Assembly (NCBI GenBank): GCA_032191485.1
Contig: JAVDOI010000019.1
Location: 13,133,702-13,197,701, forward strand
Source of the DNA: Leptoclinus maculatus
Taxonomy: Eukaryota > Chordata > Actinopteri > Perciformes > Stichaeidae
Direction of reading: 5' to 3'
DNA length: 64,000 nt
Below the pieces are notes generated by a model. The model saw nothing but the letters and a program-made list of their open reading frames with translations. It was not told where the DNA came from and ran no database searches. Below, piece after piece: positions 36,527 to 49,149 of the stretch. Numbering within the stretch: the first letter of the stretch is position 1; the number at the start of each line of letters is the position of its first letter. A program made the translations under genes and the position numbers.

Positions 36527-37639
36527 TTTACCTGTTCTCTTCTCTTCACCTGTTCTCTTCTCTTCACCTGTTCTCTTCTCTTTACCTGTTTTCTTCTCTT
36601 CACCTGTTCTCTTCTCTTCACCTGTTCTCTTCTCTTCACCTGTTCTCTTCTCTTCACCTGTTCTCTTCTCTTCACCTGTTCTCTTCTCTTTACCTGTTCT
36701 CTTCTCTTTACCTGTTCTCTTCTCTTCACCTGTTCTCTTCTCTTTACCTGTTCTCTTCTCTTCACCTGTTCTCTTCTCTTTACCTGTTCTCTTCACCTGT
36801 TCTCTTCACCTGTTCTCTTCTCTTCACCTGTTCTCTTCTCTTCACCTGTTCTCTTCTCTTTACCTGTTCTCTTCTCTTCACCTGTTCTCTTCTCTTTACC
36901 TGTTTTCTTCTCTTCACCTGTTCTCTTCTCTTCACCTGTTCTCTTCTCTTCACCTGTTCTCTTCTCTTCACCTGTTCTCTTCTCTTCACCTGTTCTCTTC
37001 TCTTTACCTGTTCTCTTCTCTTTACCTGTTCTCTTCTCTTCACCTGTTCTCTTCTCTTTACCTGTTCTCTTCTCTTCACCTGTTCTCTTCTCTTTACCTG
37101 TTCTCTTCACCTGTTCTCTTCACCTGTTCTCTTCTCTTCACCTGTTCTCTTCTCTTCACCTGTTCTCTTCTCTTTACCTGTTCTCTTCTCTTCTCTTCAC
37201 CTGTTCTCTTCTCTTCACCTGTTCTCTTCACCTGTTCTCTTCTCTTCACCTGTTCTCTTCTCTTCACCTGTTCTCTTCTCTTCACCTGTTCTCTTCTCTT
37301 TACCTGTTCTCTTCTCTTCTCTTCACCTGTTCTCTTCTCTTTACCTGTTCTCTTCTCTTCTCTTTACCTGTTCTCTTCACCTGTTGTCTTCTCTTCTCTT
37401 TACCTGTTCTCTTCTCTTTACCTGTTTTCTTCTCTTCACCTGTTCTCTTCTCTTTACCTGTTCTCTTCTCTTTACCTGTTCTCTTCACCTGTTCTCTTCT
37501 CTTCACCTGTTCTCTTCTCTTTACCTGTTCTCTTCTCTTTACCTGTTCTCTTCTCTTTACCTGTTCTCTTCTCTTTACCTGTTCTCTTCTCTTCACCTGT
37601 TCTCTTCTCTTTACCTGTTCTCTTCTCTTTACCTGTTCT
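36527..37639. repeat. Minisatellite of CACCTGTT plus 1-3 CTCTT blocks, about 60 units
   Basis: The unit is (C/T)ACCTGTT followed by one, two or three CTCTT blocks, giving periods of 13, 18 and 23 bp; 18 bp is by far the most common. CACCTG and TACCTG variants are mixed throughout. All three plus-strand frames and two minus-strand frames are free of stops, which explains the 383-codon plus-strand frame of Leu/Phe/Thr/Cys/Ser repeats. No codon bias, start context or domain supports a protein. On the minus strand every unit shows ACAG|GTRAAGAG, close to a 5' splice-site consensus, within GAAGAGAAGAG purine repeats. Confidence 0.95.
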
Positions 37640-38590
37640 TAAACATGACACTTTTCTTAAAGCGCTCTCACAGCAGGCGTAATGTGAACTGGATTAAAAA
37701 ATTGAAGGTGGAATTCTTCTGATGTACAATCTTTACTTCAGGTGCTTCTGCATTTTTACCCCAAACTCTTTGCACTTAACACTTGATTAATATTAGTGAT
37801 TCTCCGCATAATAATTCTGCAATATAATATAAATCTGCTGGTGTTTTCTCTGCACAAACACCATCTACATGTCTGTCTGATCCCTCCTCCGGTAAACTTC
37901 CTGCGCTTTCTCCCATTTATTTTTCTGTCGTGGCACGTTTTCTTTATCTTCATCAGGATGGACGGTCTCAAATTTATGATTTTGGACTTTAGGAACGCAG
38001 ATGCACATTACTTCTTTTGGACATCTTTTCACGAGCGGTCGGATGATTTGTAAACAAACCCCCAGTTTATCAAACCTGGAGTATTTGGGAAAGGATTGCT
38101 CAATATGTCTGTTTGAGAGCGCAGACCTCCACTGAGACCATGCTCCAAAAGTTCGGTTCTACGAGAACACTGTGTCACTTTTTGTACACGTTCATTAAAT
38201 AAACTGATAACTTTGGTATCTTTGCATCTTTTTGCCAGAGTGCGGGGCTTTTTACCTCACAGCAGTTATGCTCAAAACCATGAAAACAACATGCTAGGAT
38301 TTAAAAATCGAGACAATAAACCTGTTGGAGGTTAATTTCCCCCTCAGCTGCCAACAGAAATACATCTCCAAAAGCTTTAGTTTGCACTTGAAGAACAGCC
38401 TCCTCCTATTTCGTGCCAAACAACAGATCACAGTGTCTTCCACATCAGGCAGTATCTTACATATTAACCGATAAACAGACAATCAAGGCTATCATCTTGA
38501 AACGGGTATTGATACTGCTGAGATAAGATAACCCTTTTTGCAGTACAGTGTTATGTAAAATCCACAACACTGATTTGCCTGACAAAAACT
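37640..38590. other. Intergenic: no gene seen
   Basis: Unique AT-rich sequence; no convincing coding frame or repeat. Confidence 0.6.
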
Positions 38591-38599
38591 ATTTTTAGT

Positions 38600-39310
38600 T
38601 CATTTCGTTGGCCAGGCGACGTGCTCGAGCAACATAACAGCATGCAAAATAAAAACACGTAAACTCTGGCCGACATTCAAAAGCATTCATCGCCTCGCCT
38701 TTTTCCCTTTCCTCTGCTCTCGTTCCAGCCCCAACCCGATCCACAAATGTCACCTCCACTCCACGTATAAAAGGAGAGGAAGACATCGAGGAGGAGGGAA
38801 GAGGGATGGATCAGTGCGAGAGGGAGAGGGTGTCATAAAATGCAAATGCAGCCTGCGTCCGCTTTTACAAATTAAATGTCAGGACGTAAAATATTGTCGG
38901 TTTCATTTTGCCGCCAGAAGGATGACAAATCCATATTCTCCCTTAAATAAAACTCTTATTGCGGTGGAGGGGTAATCATGGCAGAACAAAGCGCCGTGAT
39001 TAACGATAGCAATTTATTGTATCTGGCGGCCGGCGAGGCAGCGGCGAGGGAGAGGAGCAGAGAGACATCATGGTTATCATAATTCATATCGTAAATAACA
39101 GGGCCCAGCCAATCACAAGGAGCCGCCGATGTCATCCCAAATAACCTTTGATAACAATTACCATAGAAGGCAGTACAAACCCCGAAGTCACAATGTTATC
39201 TTATCCCCATTCTCTGCTTGTAGAATACAACACTATTACCATATAGATTAGACTATTTATAATGGTGCGTGTCATTCTGGGTGCGGCTTTAAGTTGTCAC
39301 CGTGTATGTG
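38600..39310. promoter_or_regulatory. Strong candidate developmental enhancer block
   Basis: Non-repetitive, with densely packed factor-like motifs. CCTTTGATAACAATTACC (39145-39162) combines TCF/LEF, SOX and homeodomain cores. TTATCTTATCC (39196-39206) is a double GATA site on the reverse strand. GGGTAATCATGG, GTGATTAACGATAGCAAT and TATCATAATTCATATCG lie around 38973-39090, and CCAATCACAAGG near 39109. No frame codes for anything recognisable. The dense AT motifs flanked by a GC-rich core are typical of conserved vertebrate enhancers. Conservation itself was not tested. Confidence 0.45.
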
Positions 39311-39524
39311 TGTTATGGTGCGGCGTGGCGAGGACACGGCGAGGCTTGTGTGTACGTGGAAGGTGTGCGCGAGTGCGTGGGTGGGGTAGGTGGACCTGTC
39401 GCTGGGAGGAGATTATAGCCTGGTCTTTATGAGGAGCTGAATTGCCCTCTCTCAGTATCACACCAAAGCACATTGCCAGGGCGGCCGGCGCCTCACAATG
39501 GCGTGGTGGGAGAGGAGTCGGGCG

Positions 39525-39560
<36 letters not shown>

Positions 39561-40020
39561 TCACGGACGGGGGTCGGGTGGGAGGGGACTCCGTGAGGGA
39601 GGAAGTGGGGGAGAGGGGGTGAAGGAGGGAAAACTAGAGGAGGAGATATTAGCAGGGAAACGTTGATAAGTGTTGGAGATTAGTGTCGGCGTATCTTGTC
39701 CAAGGTGTTGTTCCGCCTTGTTTTATCTGCTGATAGAGATTTTCTGATGGAGAGCAGTGATATGTTGGTGCACAGCTTCCCACCTACACACACACACACA
39801 CACACACACACCACCCACCCACAGCTGTAGCTTCCCACCCACAGTTTCTTCCTTCACGTGTTTAAACATCAAGAATTCGTCACTGAATTAAATTTGAGAC
39901 ATTTGAATGACCTGAAACCGCTACCAGCCTCGACACCGTGTCATTATATTTACCTCATTAGGTATCGATTCTAGTGGCGCTATGTGGGGTTCTGGTCCCC
40001 GTTTTGTTTGTACCTCGTGC
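39311..40020. other. G-rich and TG microsatellite stretch, no gene seen
   Basis: CpG-bearing GT/G-rich sequence at 39300-39420, (TG)n at 39523-39560, a purine-rich tail to 39650 and (CA)n at 39784-39811. Confidence 0.7.
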
Positions 40021-40028
40021 TCAGTACA

Positions 40029-40560
40029 TGCAAGGCGGCAACTTCCGGTTCTCGAAAGTGAAGCCAAAGCTTCATGTGTTAAACCTGCATTCTCTCTAAT
40101 GTCCACCAGGGGGCGACTCCTCTGGTTGTATAGAAGTCTATAGAAAATGACTCTACTTCTCTCTTGATTTATTATCTCAGTAAACATTGTGATACAGCAC
40201 GATGTTCCTTTAGACAATTATGGTCCATTTAGAGTCAAATAGACCAAAGAAAGCAGGGTATGCTTTAGGGCGGAGCTATCTTGTGATTGACAGGTCGCTG
40301 TCACGGTTTTCAGGTCTTGGATTTGTCTATGTTTTCGTCTTTCAACTTTAACCCTTTCACAGTGTGTTTTCAGTTCATGAAAGTTAATTGAAATATTTTG
40401 GTTGCCTAAAAATGTCGTCTTCAGTGTTCGATTGTTCTTAACTCGACCCTCTCGTTTCACTTCTGGTTCCAAAAAGCGACGGACAACATGCTGAACTCAA
40501 GGCTTTAAAACGGCAGTTCACAAACCAATGAGTGACACTGCGCTGATTACGTCCACTTCT
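40029..40560 (+). mobile_element. Dispersed teleost repeat, forward copy, carrying a CTCF-like motif
   Basis: The order of phrases is AACTTCCGGTTCTCGAAAGT, GAAGCCAAAGC, AACCTGCATTCTCTCTAATG, CCACCAGGGGGCGAC, GACTCTACTTCTCTCTTGAT, ATGGTCCATTTAGAGTCAAA, AGGGTATGCTTTAGGGCGGA. The same order occurs reversed at 49150-49650, and a partial copy lies at 50490-50660. CCACCAGGGGGCGAC (40103-40117) is nearly the CTCF core in forward orientation. No protein is encoded; class not named. Confidence 0.7.
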
Positions 40561-43500
40561 TATAAACACAGTCTACGTATGTTCATAAACACACAGTTAG
40601 AATGATACACACTACTGCTGATGGTTTCACACTGATCAACAGTTGATGGCGTTAAGGTGTCAAGAAATGTAACTATGCATAACATAACTGTATTTGTTGC
40701 AAGGACAACAAGAGAACATTGTAAGGCATTAAATAGTCCGACAAAAGCTTTCATGTTCTTCTAAAGACAGTTGAACGAAAATGATCATATTTTTAATAAT
40801 GAATTATTATAACAGGTTTATTGTCATGTAACTAATAAACTAATCATTTCGCATTTAGAAGCAAAAATACCAAAAATTGCGTTGCTTCCAACTTCTATAA
40901 TGTTAGAATTATGCTGCTTTTATTAGTTTAATATCACAGTAAATTTTATATTTTGGTGAATTAGATTGTTGATTCACAATGTCACAAAAATGGTGATGAG
41001 CATTTTTCACTACTTTCTGATAATTAATCAGTGACTCAAACAGAAAATAAAAAGGCGAGAGTATTGATTATGACCACAATAGTTACTCTATAACAAAGAA
41101 ATAACCAGTTGTATTAATGAGTTTGTTTACACATCGTGGTTTATGTGCCACTACTTTAACAAAGGAAGCTCCGGTCTCATATTTAGTATTAGTATCTGTC
41201 CTAAACTAGCCAACGTTTCAAAATATCAAAATATACAAATGTAATGACATTAACTATTGACAAATTTACCTTGAAATGTGATGTAAATACTTTGCAAATC
41301 CAAATTACAACCTCCCATACTGTGACATGTCTGAAGTGATACCCTTTAAGCGTCAGGAGATACGAGGCGGTTTGTCTTGATTCAACACAATATTCTAGTT
41401 TTTGAAAAAAGTGGCTTTTAAACTTAAGACATTCAGCGTCTTCTCACAATATTTCCGCCTGTGTTTGGTGCCCAAACCTGCTGTTCAACCTGAAACGGCA
41501 AAGAAGGAAACTGAGAACAAAAAATTTCTTCAAAGGACACTCGAGCCTTTACTATAAGGAGGAGGAGGAGGAGGAGGATGATGAGGAGGAGGAGGAGGGG
41601 AGAGGACGAGCACAAGGACGAGATAAAACCACAGCGGCAGAGAGGAGGAAGAGAAGGAACCAAAGCAAGGACAAGGTGAAGGAAAAGGAAGATTTTCCTC
41701 AAGAGAGGAAACAATTCACAGCAAACTGTGCAAGACTCAAGAAACATGCAATGGTGAGACAAGCCTGAGATAGATTAGGAGACGATAGAAACAAAACAAT
41801 ACAAGAGAAAGTAACACTTTTAAAAGTCATGCTCAAGAGCAGGGAAGGGAGGAAGACCTCCGAGGACATGAAGTGATGCTACAGCACCAGTCAGTGGTAT
41901 AATATCTGCAGCTTTTGGCAAGGAGATCCCCGTGTGGGCTCGTGAAACAGTTAATCTCTCTTGACAGGATCTTCATTTGAATACAGATTCTGTCAGCGCT
42001 GTGTGCCTTCGGTTGCTCAAGAGGAGGACCTACAGTAGCTTCTGCAGGATCTCAAATTGTTTTGACAAATCATGGCTGACGGGAGAAAAGGCGCCTTCCT
42101 ACCTGGTGCACAGCTGAGACGGAGACACCTCAGCGGAACTCTTAAATCTGAGGGGAATCTAAGAAGAACGGGCACAAATACGTCTGAGAGATATTAGAGC
42201 GGCTTAAATGCTGGATTAGGCTTGTAATAAAAATGCCATCTGTCCTTTTTTATTTTTACACCTTGAGCTCTTGAGCTTTTTCCTCAGAAAGTAGTTGTTA
42301 CACAAAAGCTGTTGGCACTGAAATAGTAGAAATGTAGAATATTTAAATGGAATTTGAAATATACTGTATTCAAATACAAATCGTACAAATTGTGTCGTCA
42401 AAAAAGGCACACTAAAAGACAAGCTAATTATAGACAGCACGGACAGCTTTGTATCAGTACATTTTGCATCATTTAGATATCATGATTTTGTTCATTCAGT
42501 TTCGTCTGGTGTGAGATTAGCACAGCTGTGGGCTGTTTCTTTAGCACAAGGTGTTTTATAATCTCACGAGGGATGCACCACGGGATGGTTTAGCGCTAAA
42601 AGTTCAGTTTCATGCAGACAACAATATATTGCACTATAATTTTCCTGAACCCTAACCCAGTAGCTTTAGTTACCTAATTGAATCAAAGCTTAACGATAGA
42701 GGTGGCAGGTGAATGACAAAGCATCTATTTTGTTTGATGAAGTACAGATTTGTTGTTATTTTGATTGTGCATTCGTTTGAATTGAAGGTGTAAAAGAAGA
42801 AACTTGGCAATTAATACAGTCGGAAAGCAGATTCGGGACATTCAACCTGGAAATCAATCAGCTGCGTGTCGCCGAACATGTGTGTGTTCATCCCCGTAAT
42901 ACAGACGACGCTGAAGTTGATTTACTCTCTGTTCAGAAATCCCTCCGCCTCGTCTTGTCCTCCTCTCCCTCGACATTTCTCATCTCCTCTCCTAGATGGA
43001 ATTCACAAAGTGATTTTCTCTAAATCTCGTGATCACTTTAATTTTTTGCTAGGCTGCTTCATCGGTGTCCTGGGAAAGAGACAAGAGGAGGAAAGGGGAA
43101 AGAGGCAGACGGGGCGAGAGACCGCAAAGGAGGCTGGGTGAGTGTAGCGAGAGAGAGAGAGGGAGAGTAGTATAGAGTTAAGGCTTTATCAGTGAGTGCC
43201 CTGAGGTATGTGGGGACGCTGCTGAATCCAGAGAGATTAGGGGAAAAATGCAGCACATGGCAGTAAGGGGCTTACGCCACAGCTTGTATTAGTTCAGGTG
43301 AAAAGAGTATTGCTTTTACATAAAACTGGACAAATCCAGCTACAATGCATTTCCCGTTGGACCACAATGGGGCCCTCTATCTGTGGACCTCACCTCCTGT
43401 CCCCCGGGTTCCCCAAAGCTCCTCTATCTAAACAGGAGTAGAGACTGAGGGAAGGAGGAGAAAACACACGGATGGACAAGGGGAGGGAGGAGAAGATATG

Positions 43501-43780
43501 GCGCAGCACCAAACTTCCTTTTCAGAGTTTAGCGGGGAAGCTGGCCCGTCGAGGAGACTGCAAGGGACGAGGCGGGATCATGTCCACCGCACTTTACTGA
43601 AGCCGACTTTTGTCCAGCTGCCACAATCAAGATGAGACAGGATGAGTCGAGTCTCAAAAATAATGAGCAAATTAAAGAAAGTTTGAATTTAAAGGGGAGG
43701 TACGGACTTTTGTGTTTTGAGCTGCTGGAAGTCATTTAAATCTCTTTAATTTGAGTTTACAGCAATAAGATTTATAAACA
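40561..43780. other. Intergenic: no gene seen
   Basis: 40561-41400 is very AT-rich. (GGA)n-like purine repeats lie at about 41560-41610. 41900-43260 is unique sequence with TTCATTTGAATACAGATTCT and other AT motifs. No exon-like frames with domain content. Confidence 0.55.
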
Positions 43781-43789
43781 GTATAGTTT

Positions 43790-44190
43790 ACTTATAGTTT
43801 GTTTCATAACTAAGTACATATACACAAGTACTGAAGTCAAACTGTTAGGTACTTGTACTTAACTTAAGTATTTCCCTTTTATCGTATTTTTGGAGGCAAA
43901 TATACTATTACATTTTTTACTTCATTACATATATTTGATAGTTACTTTGCAGATTTAAATTATTAATACAAAATATCAACTAATAAATGATGATGTACTT
44001 ACCAGCTGCAACATTAAAGTGGTGAAACACATTAATGCACCAATAATTATAACCCAGTAATATCATATATATGAGTCTGAAATTCTGCAAAATGAGTACT
44101 TTTACTTTTGGTACTTAAAGTATATTTTGATGCTAATACTTTATTTTATTTAGATTTTGAATGCAGGACGTTGACTTGTAGTATTGAAGG
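43790..44190. repeat. ACTTTTACTT-family copy, long
   Basis: Includes TTAGGTACTTGTACTTAACT, TTGGAGGCAAATATACTA, TTACTTCATTACATATATTT and GAGTACTTTTACTTTTGGTA. Same family as 3060-3236 and 55910-56290. Confidence 0.6.
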
Positions 44191-44519
44191 AAACTTCTGA
44201 ACCCAAACCTACACACTTGGCAGATAAAGTTATGAAGTAACAGATGAATGAAGTTTTACAGAAACATCTGCGAGAGACGGAGAGTTAGATGAGCATAAAT
44301 CAGAGTTATGAAAAGGTGGAGGAGAGGTAGAGATTTGAGATGAATGCAGTGAAGTGATGGAGCAGAAAGGTCTCATCCGGCAGGTAAATGCTTCACTGAG
44401 ACACCAAAGTCTCCCATTCAACTTTCACTGGGACTTTTATCTGAGTCTTCTGTTCCTGAGGTGCGTTTATCAGCCAAGTTCTTCATCTTGAAATATAGGT
44501 TGAGGGGAAGCGTGGCCCG

Positions 44520-44990
44520 CACACTTCTTTATCTTTCACCCGTCATGTACAGTAAGCCCAGCTAACAATGGCGCCTTACATTACATTACACGCCCGCTCT
44601 GTATTCCCGCCATCCAGTCAAGACATCCAAAGCGGCTCCGACACCCCCCCTCCCCATCCTCGCCATTATTGGCAGAACAATACCCTCAAAAAGCCAAGTT
44701 GGTCAAAAAAAAAAAAGAGAGCGAGAGAAGGAGGGGGTGTCTGTATCTGCGATGGCGCTTAACATCAATTTGTGACACGATTAATCAATTTGGACTCTCC
44801 CCGTCTCTCGGTGTCTCGTCACTCTTTAAATGAAGAGCGGTGACGGTTTGAATGAGCCGGGGCTCATCGCGATACGGTGCAGGTTAAGTAGGAGGCGCAT
44901 GTTTTAGGATAGCGCCCTCTCGTCCTGAAACACTTAGCTGGTGATTAGCATAAGCTGATAGCGCTATCAGGAGCGCGCTGTTGAGGTGAC
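44520..44990. promoter_or_regulatory. Candidate conserved non-coding element
   Basis: Unique sequence with ACACGATTAATCAATTTGGA, CTCATCGCGATACGG, GATAGCGCTATCAGGAGCG (palindromic core GATAGCGCTATC) and TGATTAGCATAAG. No coding frame. It is followed by long C runs. Confidence 0.35.
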
Positions 44991-44997
44991 CCTGAAG

Positions 44998-45220
44998 CCC
45001 CCCCCCCTCCACCACCCCTCCTCCTCCTACACCACCACCAACACCCCCCCCCCCCCCCCCCCCCCCCTTCCGCCTTTGTCCCTCTGAGAAGGTCTTATCT
45101 GGGAAGTACAGGGCCTCTGTAGCCTCCTGGGGAGATGATGGAGGGAGGAGGCAGAGGTGGGTACTGTAGGGAAGGAGGATGTGGGGGTTGGATGGGAAAG
45201 GAGAAGAGGGGGGGGGGGGG
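44998..45220. repeat. Poly(C) runs and a G run
   Basis: Short C runs at about 44999-45007, a 26-27 base C run at 45042-45067, and a G run at 45209-45220. Confidence 0.9.
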
Positions 45221-47520
45221 GTGATCCCGTTGTTAAATACTCTGTGTCTTTGGATGTGTCCTCTAATGTTTTTTTATGCCTTTTGAATGATACTATTAAA
45301 TAATAAACTTTATTTCTGTGGCACTTTTCAGAGTCACAAGTCATTAAAAACAGTTAAAAAAGATGAATTTCAAACAGAGAAATTAAAAAAACAACAACAA
45401 CATCAATTTAAATGTTGTTTTAGGTTTAGGCTATCATTTCTACCGGTTATGATCATGGCGCTTCATCACAACGTTTCATCAAAAAGATGCTCCGAGTGCA
45501 TTTAAACAAATTTTAGCAAAGAGGACAATCCGTCAAGCTGCTTTGGAGTTTTAGGGGGTAAGAAAACTGAGCTCCTGGGCCCCTAAAAAGTCCTGTTCCT
45601 CCTGCCTTTGGGGCCATATGTACAGTTTTTAGCCACGCTATAGCAGTGTGGCGATGGCAGCTGTTGGCCTGTTGTCCAGACTGAAACATCTCTATTTGTT
45701 GGACGCACTGCCATGAAAGTTCTGTATTCGTGTCCCATGCATGTTGTTTCTTCTACATCAGTATGACTCCCCTCCGGGTTTGTTTATAACCGGTCTGACC
45801 GATCGTGTTTCTTTCCCCGTTGGACTCCTTTAGTAGCGATGAGTTCCCAGACCTGTCAGCAATAAACTTGGAAAGTAATATGTGATCAGAACAGAGAAAA
45901 ACTAAATCCAGGTTGTAATAAACTGGATTTACCTCAACGACCAGGAGGGAAACTCTTCCTCTCCGCAGCTCGCTCAAAGTTTTGACAGTTTAATTCAAAC
46001 TAGGAAGAAACAAAACAAAACCCAGAATGAAAAGTTGATTCACCCAAATTTCCCTCTGTTCATATTCATGTTACCTATTTCAGGAGGCGGCCGCGTCTTC
46101 ACCAGCGGCCTCTAAATCACTCCTACGATACCTCTGCGAGGTGAGAGAAAAAGTATGATGAAACCACCAAACAATACTCGCACATAAAGCGCAAACGTGG
46201 CGACACATTTCTTGAAGGTAAGCAATTTCCATGCGCGTTAAGAGCTTAGCATCGACGCAGCACTATTCATATCAGTTTACCATTATGATGCAAATGATAA
46301 CAGCGGCGCCTGGCTCCCTCTTTCTCCCTTCTTTTTCTTCTGCACTTTTACTACCGACAACACGGCACATTATAGTACAGATGCACACCTACATCACACA
46401 CACAGACACACACACACACACATGATCAAATGCACCCGGCTCCATTGCTTATCCCCTTTGTTTGAGCTGATTGGATCTGTGGCGATCACATGTTTACCCA
46501 GAGCGCTATCTCTTTGAGAAACGTCCGTCACGGGTAGCGGAGAGTAACGCTCGCCTCTTTTTTGTGTTTTCCTTTTATTTCGGAGACGGGCACGCACACA
46601 CGGTCTTTATGTATATATGCTAATAGGCTGGCTAACACGGTTTCACACTGTTTGTTTCTGAAAATGATGCAACTTGCCAGACATCCGTTTTTCTGCTGAT
46701 GTTCACGTTTTCTTTTTTTTCCTCTCCTCTCTTTCTCAGGGCGGGCATTTTAGAGAGAGAGAGAGAGAGGATGAGGAGGAAGGGAGGAGGAAGGAGGGAG
46801 GGAGGCGTGTGTTCAAAATCCACAAAGGTTTTGTAATAAATGCATCGACGACAATAAAAACAAAAACATTAAAGGGAGAAAAGACGTGTTTCTGTGTTAA
46901 ACAATTAGTGCTGCAGCATTAGAGCCGATCAGGAAGAGACAAAAGCTCGGCAGCAGCAGGGGTTTACCCCAGACACAAAGACACAAAGACAGATGCTCTG
47001 CAGCCCAGCCAAGCTACAGTACCACACCAGCTTCCACTGGAGCTCTGTGATCCACAATGCAACCGTCTGTAGGTCTGTAATAGTATGGCGTCACAATGCA
47101 ACACTTTGATACGTCCGTCTACGTAATCTGCTCTCAAACTCTAAATAATCTATAGTTTGTGTGCGTGTTACAGTAGAGAGCCTTTTAGCACTTTGTAAAC
47201 AATGACGACGTGAGTAAGCGCGAGCACACGGTTTGGCAAACAGGAGTGCAATAGCTTGTTGAGCTATGCGAGGGCATTAACCAACAAAGATGGCGAATGC
47301 AACCTAAACAAAGTGACTTTTATTGAGTGGGGAGAATACATTAGCAAGTGGCCCAATATTCAGTGTTTGGTGGAGAAACCTAGCGAGACATCACTAGATG
47401 CTTCCAACTGTGAGTATTTGATACACAAACGGTCATTTTGAGCGTGAAGTATTCCTTTAAGTTGTGTTAAGTTTAATGCTGCTTAAGAGGTGAAACTAAA
47501 ATATTTGAGAGTGTCAACTG
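45221..47520. other. Intergenic: no gene seen
   Basis: Unique sequence. A purine tract with (GA)n lies at 46755-46800 and short CA runs near 46398-46421. 47170-47450 is partly open on the plus strand but lacks codon bias and may be transposon-derived. Confidence 0.5.
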
Positions 47521-47524
47521 TCAA

Positions 47525-47722
47525 AGGTCTAGTTTGTAGGATTTGGTAACATCTAAGGAAACATGGCGGCTCCGTGAAGAGGACCCGCTCCGTATGTAGA
47601 TGTAGACTTCTCGATCTAAGGTGACGAAAACACAGCGACTCTTATTTTTTAGGTGATTATACACAAGAAAACACACTCTTTTTGCCAAAAGATCCCCTAA
47701 ATGCCACGTACTGTACCTTTAA
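47525..47722. mobile_element. Truncated TTAA-ended teleost MITE
   Basis: GTAGGATTTGG, AACATGGCGGCTCCGTGAAG, AGGACCCGCTCCGTATGTAG, AGGTGATTATACACAAG and a right end TGTACCTTTAA match the consensus I remember for this repeat. The full-length relative is at 50740-51091, on the opposite strand. Confidence 0.6.
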
Positions 47723-47896
47723 GAGGTTAACGTAAACCAATTTACTGGGCCGGTTTCATCCTTGTGCATGTTTGACATGTAAACACATTGCAGTGTAATC
47801 ATGCCACAAAATCAGCTATTGGGAACTCCAACAATAGACTGAACCTCAAAATCAAAAATAGCCTGGTCTAAGTGACCTGGTGGTATATTAAACAAG

Positions 47897-48130
47897 TTAA
47901 AGGGCCAGTTCACCCCTCCACGCATATGTAGTAGTATTTAGCCACGCATTTGCCTTCATGTCTCTGACATTCCTGCACACCGAGACACCACTTTGTTTTG
48001 TATTATGTAACTAGGTCCACCCGTCTCCGAAGAGCTTCCTGCTGTTGTTATGACCTCAGTACAGTTTCCACAATAGCTCAGAATTACATGAAAATGAAGG
48101 CGTGTTGGTCATAAAGCTCCTGCAGCCTGT
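47897..48130. mobile_element. Solitary end of a TTAA-type element
   Basis: TTAAAGGGCCAGTTCACCCC matches the end of the element at 30429-31551 over its first 19 bases. No facing right end was found within the next kilobases. Confidence 0.4.
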
Positions 48131-48154
48131 GTGGTCACACACTCCTTTCTGCTA

Positions 48155-48156
48155 CC

Positions 48157-48194
<38 letters not shown>

Positions 48195-48249
48195 GACCCC
48201 CCTCCGGTGGCGTCTACTCTGTACATTCGACTCAATGGCTCCAGTGTTC

Positions 48250-48284
<35 letters not shown>

Positions 48285-48480
48285 TGCATGTGTGTGTATG
48301 ACTGCGGCACTTAACCCCTGTGACCGGTTGTGGAATGAGCTCCACAGAAATTGCCCCCCCCCCCCCCCCCAACACACACCCCAAACGGCACCGGCACGGT
48401 GTGTGTTACCGACCCCAAGAGAGGCTCACGCACACACCGAACACACACACACACACGTAGACACTCGCACACACACAAGT
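48155..48480. repeat. Two (TG)n tracts, a C run and CA-rich sequence
   Basis: TG tracts at about 48159-48191 and 48251-48284, a C run at 48354-48370, and interrupted CA sequence to 48478. Confidence 0.92.
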
Positions 48481-49149
48481 CCTCCCGAGGCCGAGATGGT
48501 GACGGGCGTGAAGCTTCGTGTTTAGACTCGGCGTCTTTGTTCCTCCCTGATGAAGCCTCCTCTACCTGCATATGAGGGAGGAAGTCTCCGCTGTTTCCAC
48601 TTTAAAGCCAGGAAGTGTTTGATTCCCTCAGTTTCCTCCGCGACTAAAAGCCCATTTCATCTTTCTCTCTCCCCAAACCGCAGAGTGACACAACACTATT
48701 ATCCCGTCGGTCTGCACCCCTCTTTCTCATGCAGCCGTCTCTTTCAGCCTCGTTGTCTCACACACTTGTTGCACGTCTACAACGGAATCACCTGCTGCAG
48801 CGTCTGATGTGTGTCGATGAAGTTTAACACAGGTGTAGGATGAAGGTTAGATCTCTATAAGGAGCCTCACATTGTTTCCTCACCTCACTCAAGTTCAATA
48901 TCCAAAAGTCCCCTTTATTGAACTTTGAAGACTGAAATCCAAATGAAAACATGAGCTCTAAAACCAGAAGTCAAACCAGAAAAGTCTTTTTAATTTGCCT
49001 TAAATGAGCTCCTTACTTTGGGGAAGTTATTTAGTTTCTTGTAGTTAGTTGTTTTTTTAATCCACAGACAAATATGTGTAGATTTTCAAAGGTTGAAACG
49101 GATTTAGACCCAGGTTTTATGTCCACGGATACACAAAAGTTGTGTTTCC
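48481..49149. other. Intergenic: no gene seen
   Basis: Unique sequence without coding signal. Confidence 0.55.

Noticed and set aside
36491..37642. 383-codon open frame of Leu/Phe/Thr/Cys/Ser repeats
   Set aside because: It is produced by a minisatellite whose units have no stop in any plus-strand frame; it shifts frame at every 13- or 23-bp unit and has no domain, codon bias or promoter.
47170..47450. Possible short gene near AACAAAGATGGCGAATGC
   Set aside because: Interrupted frames, neighbouring transposon fragments and no codon bias.
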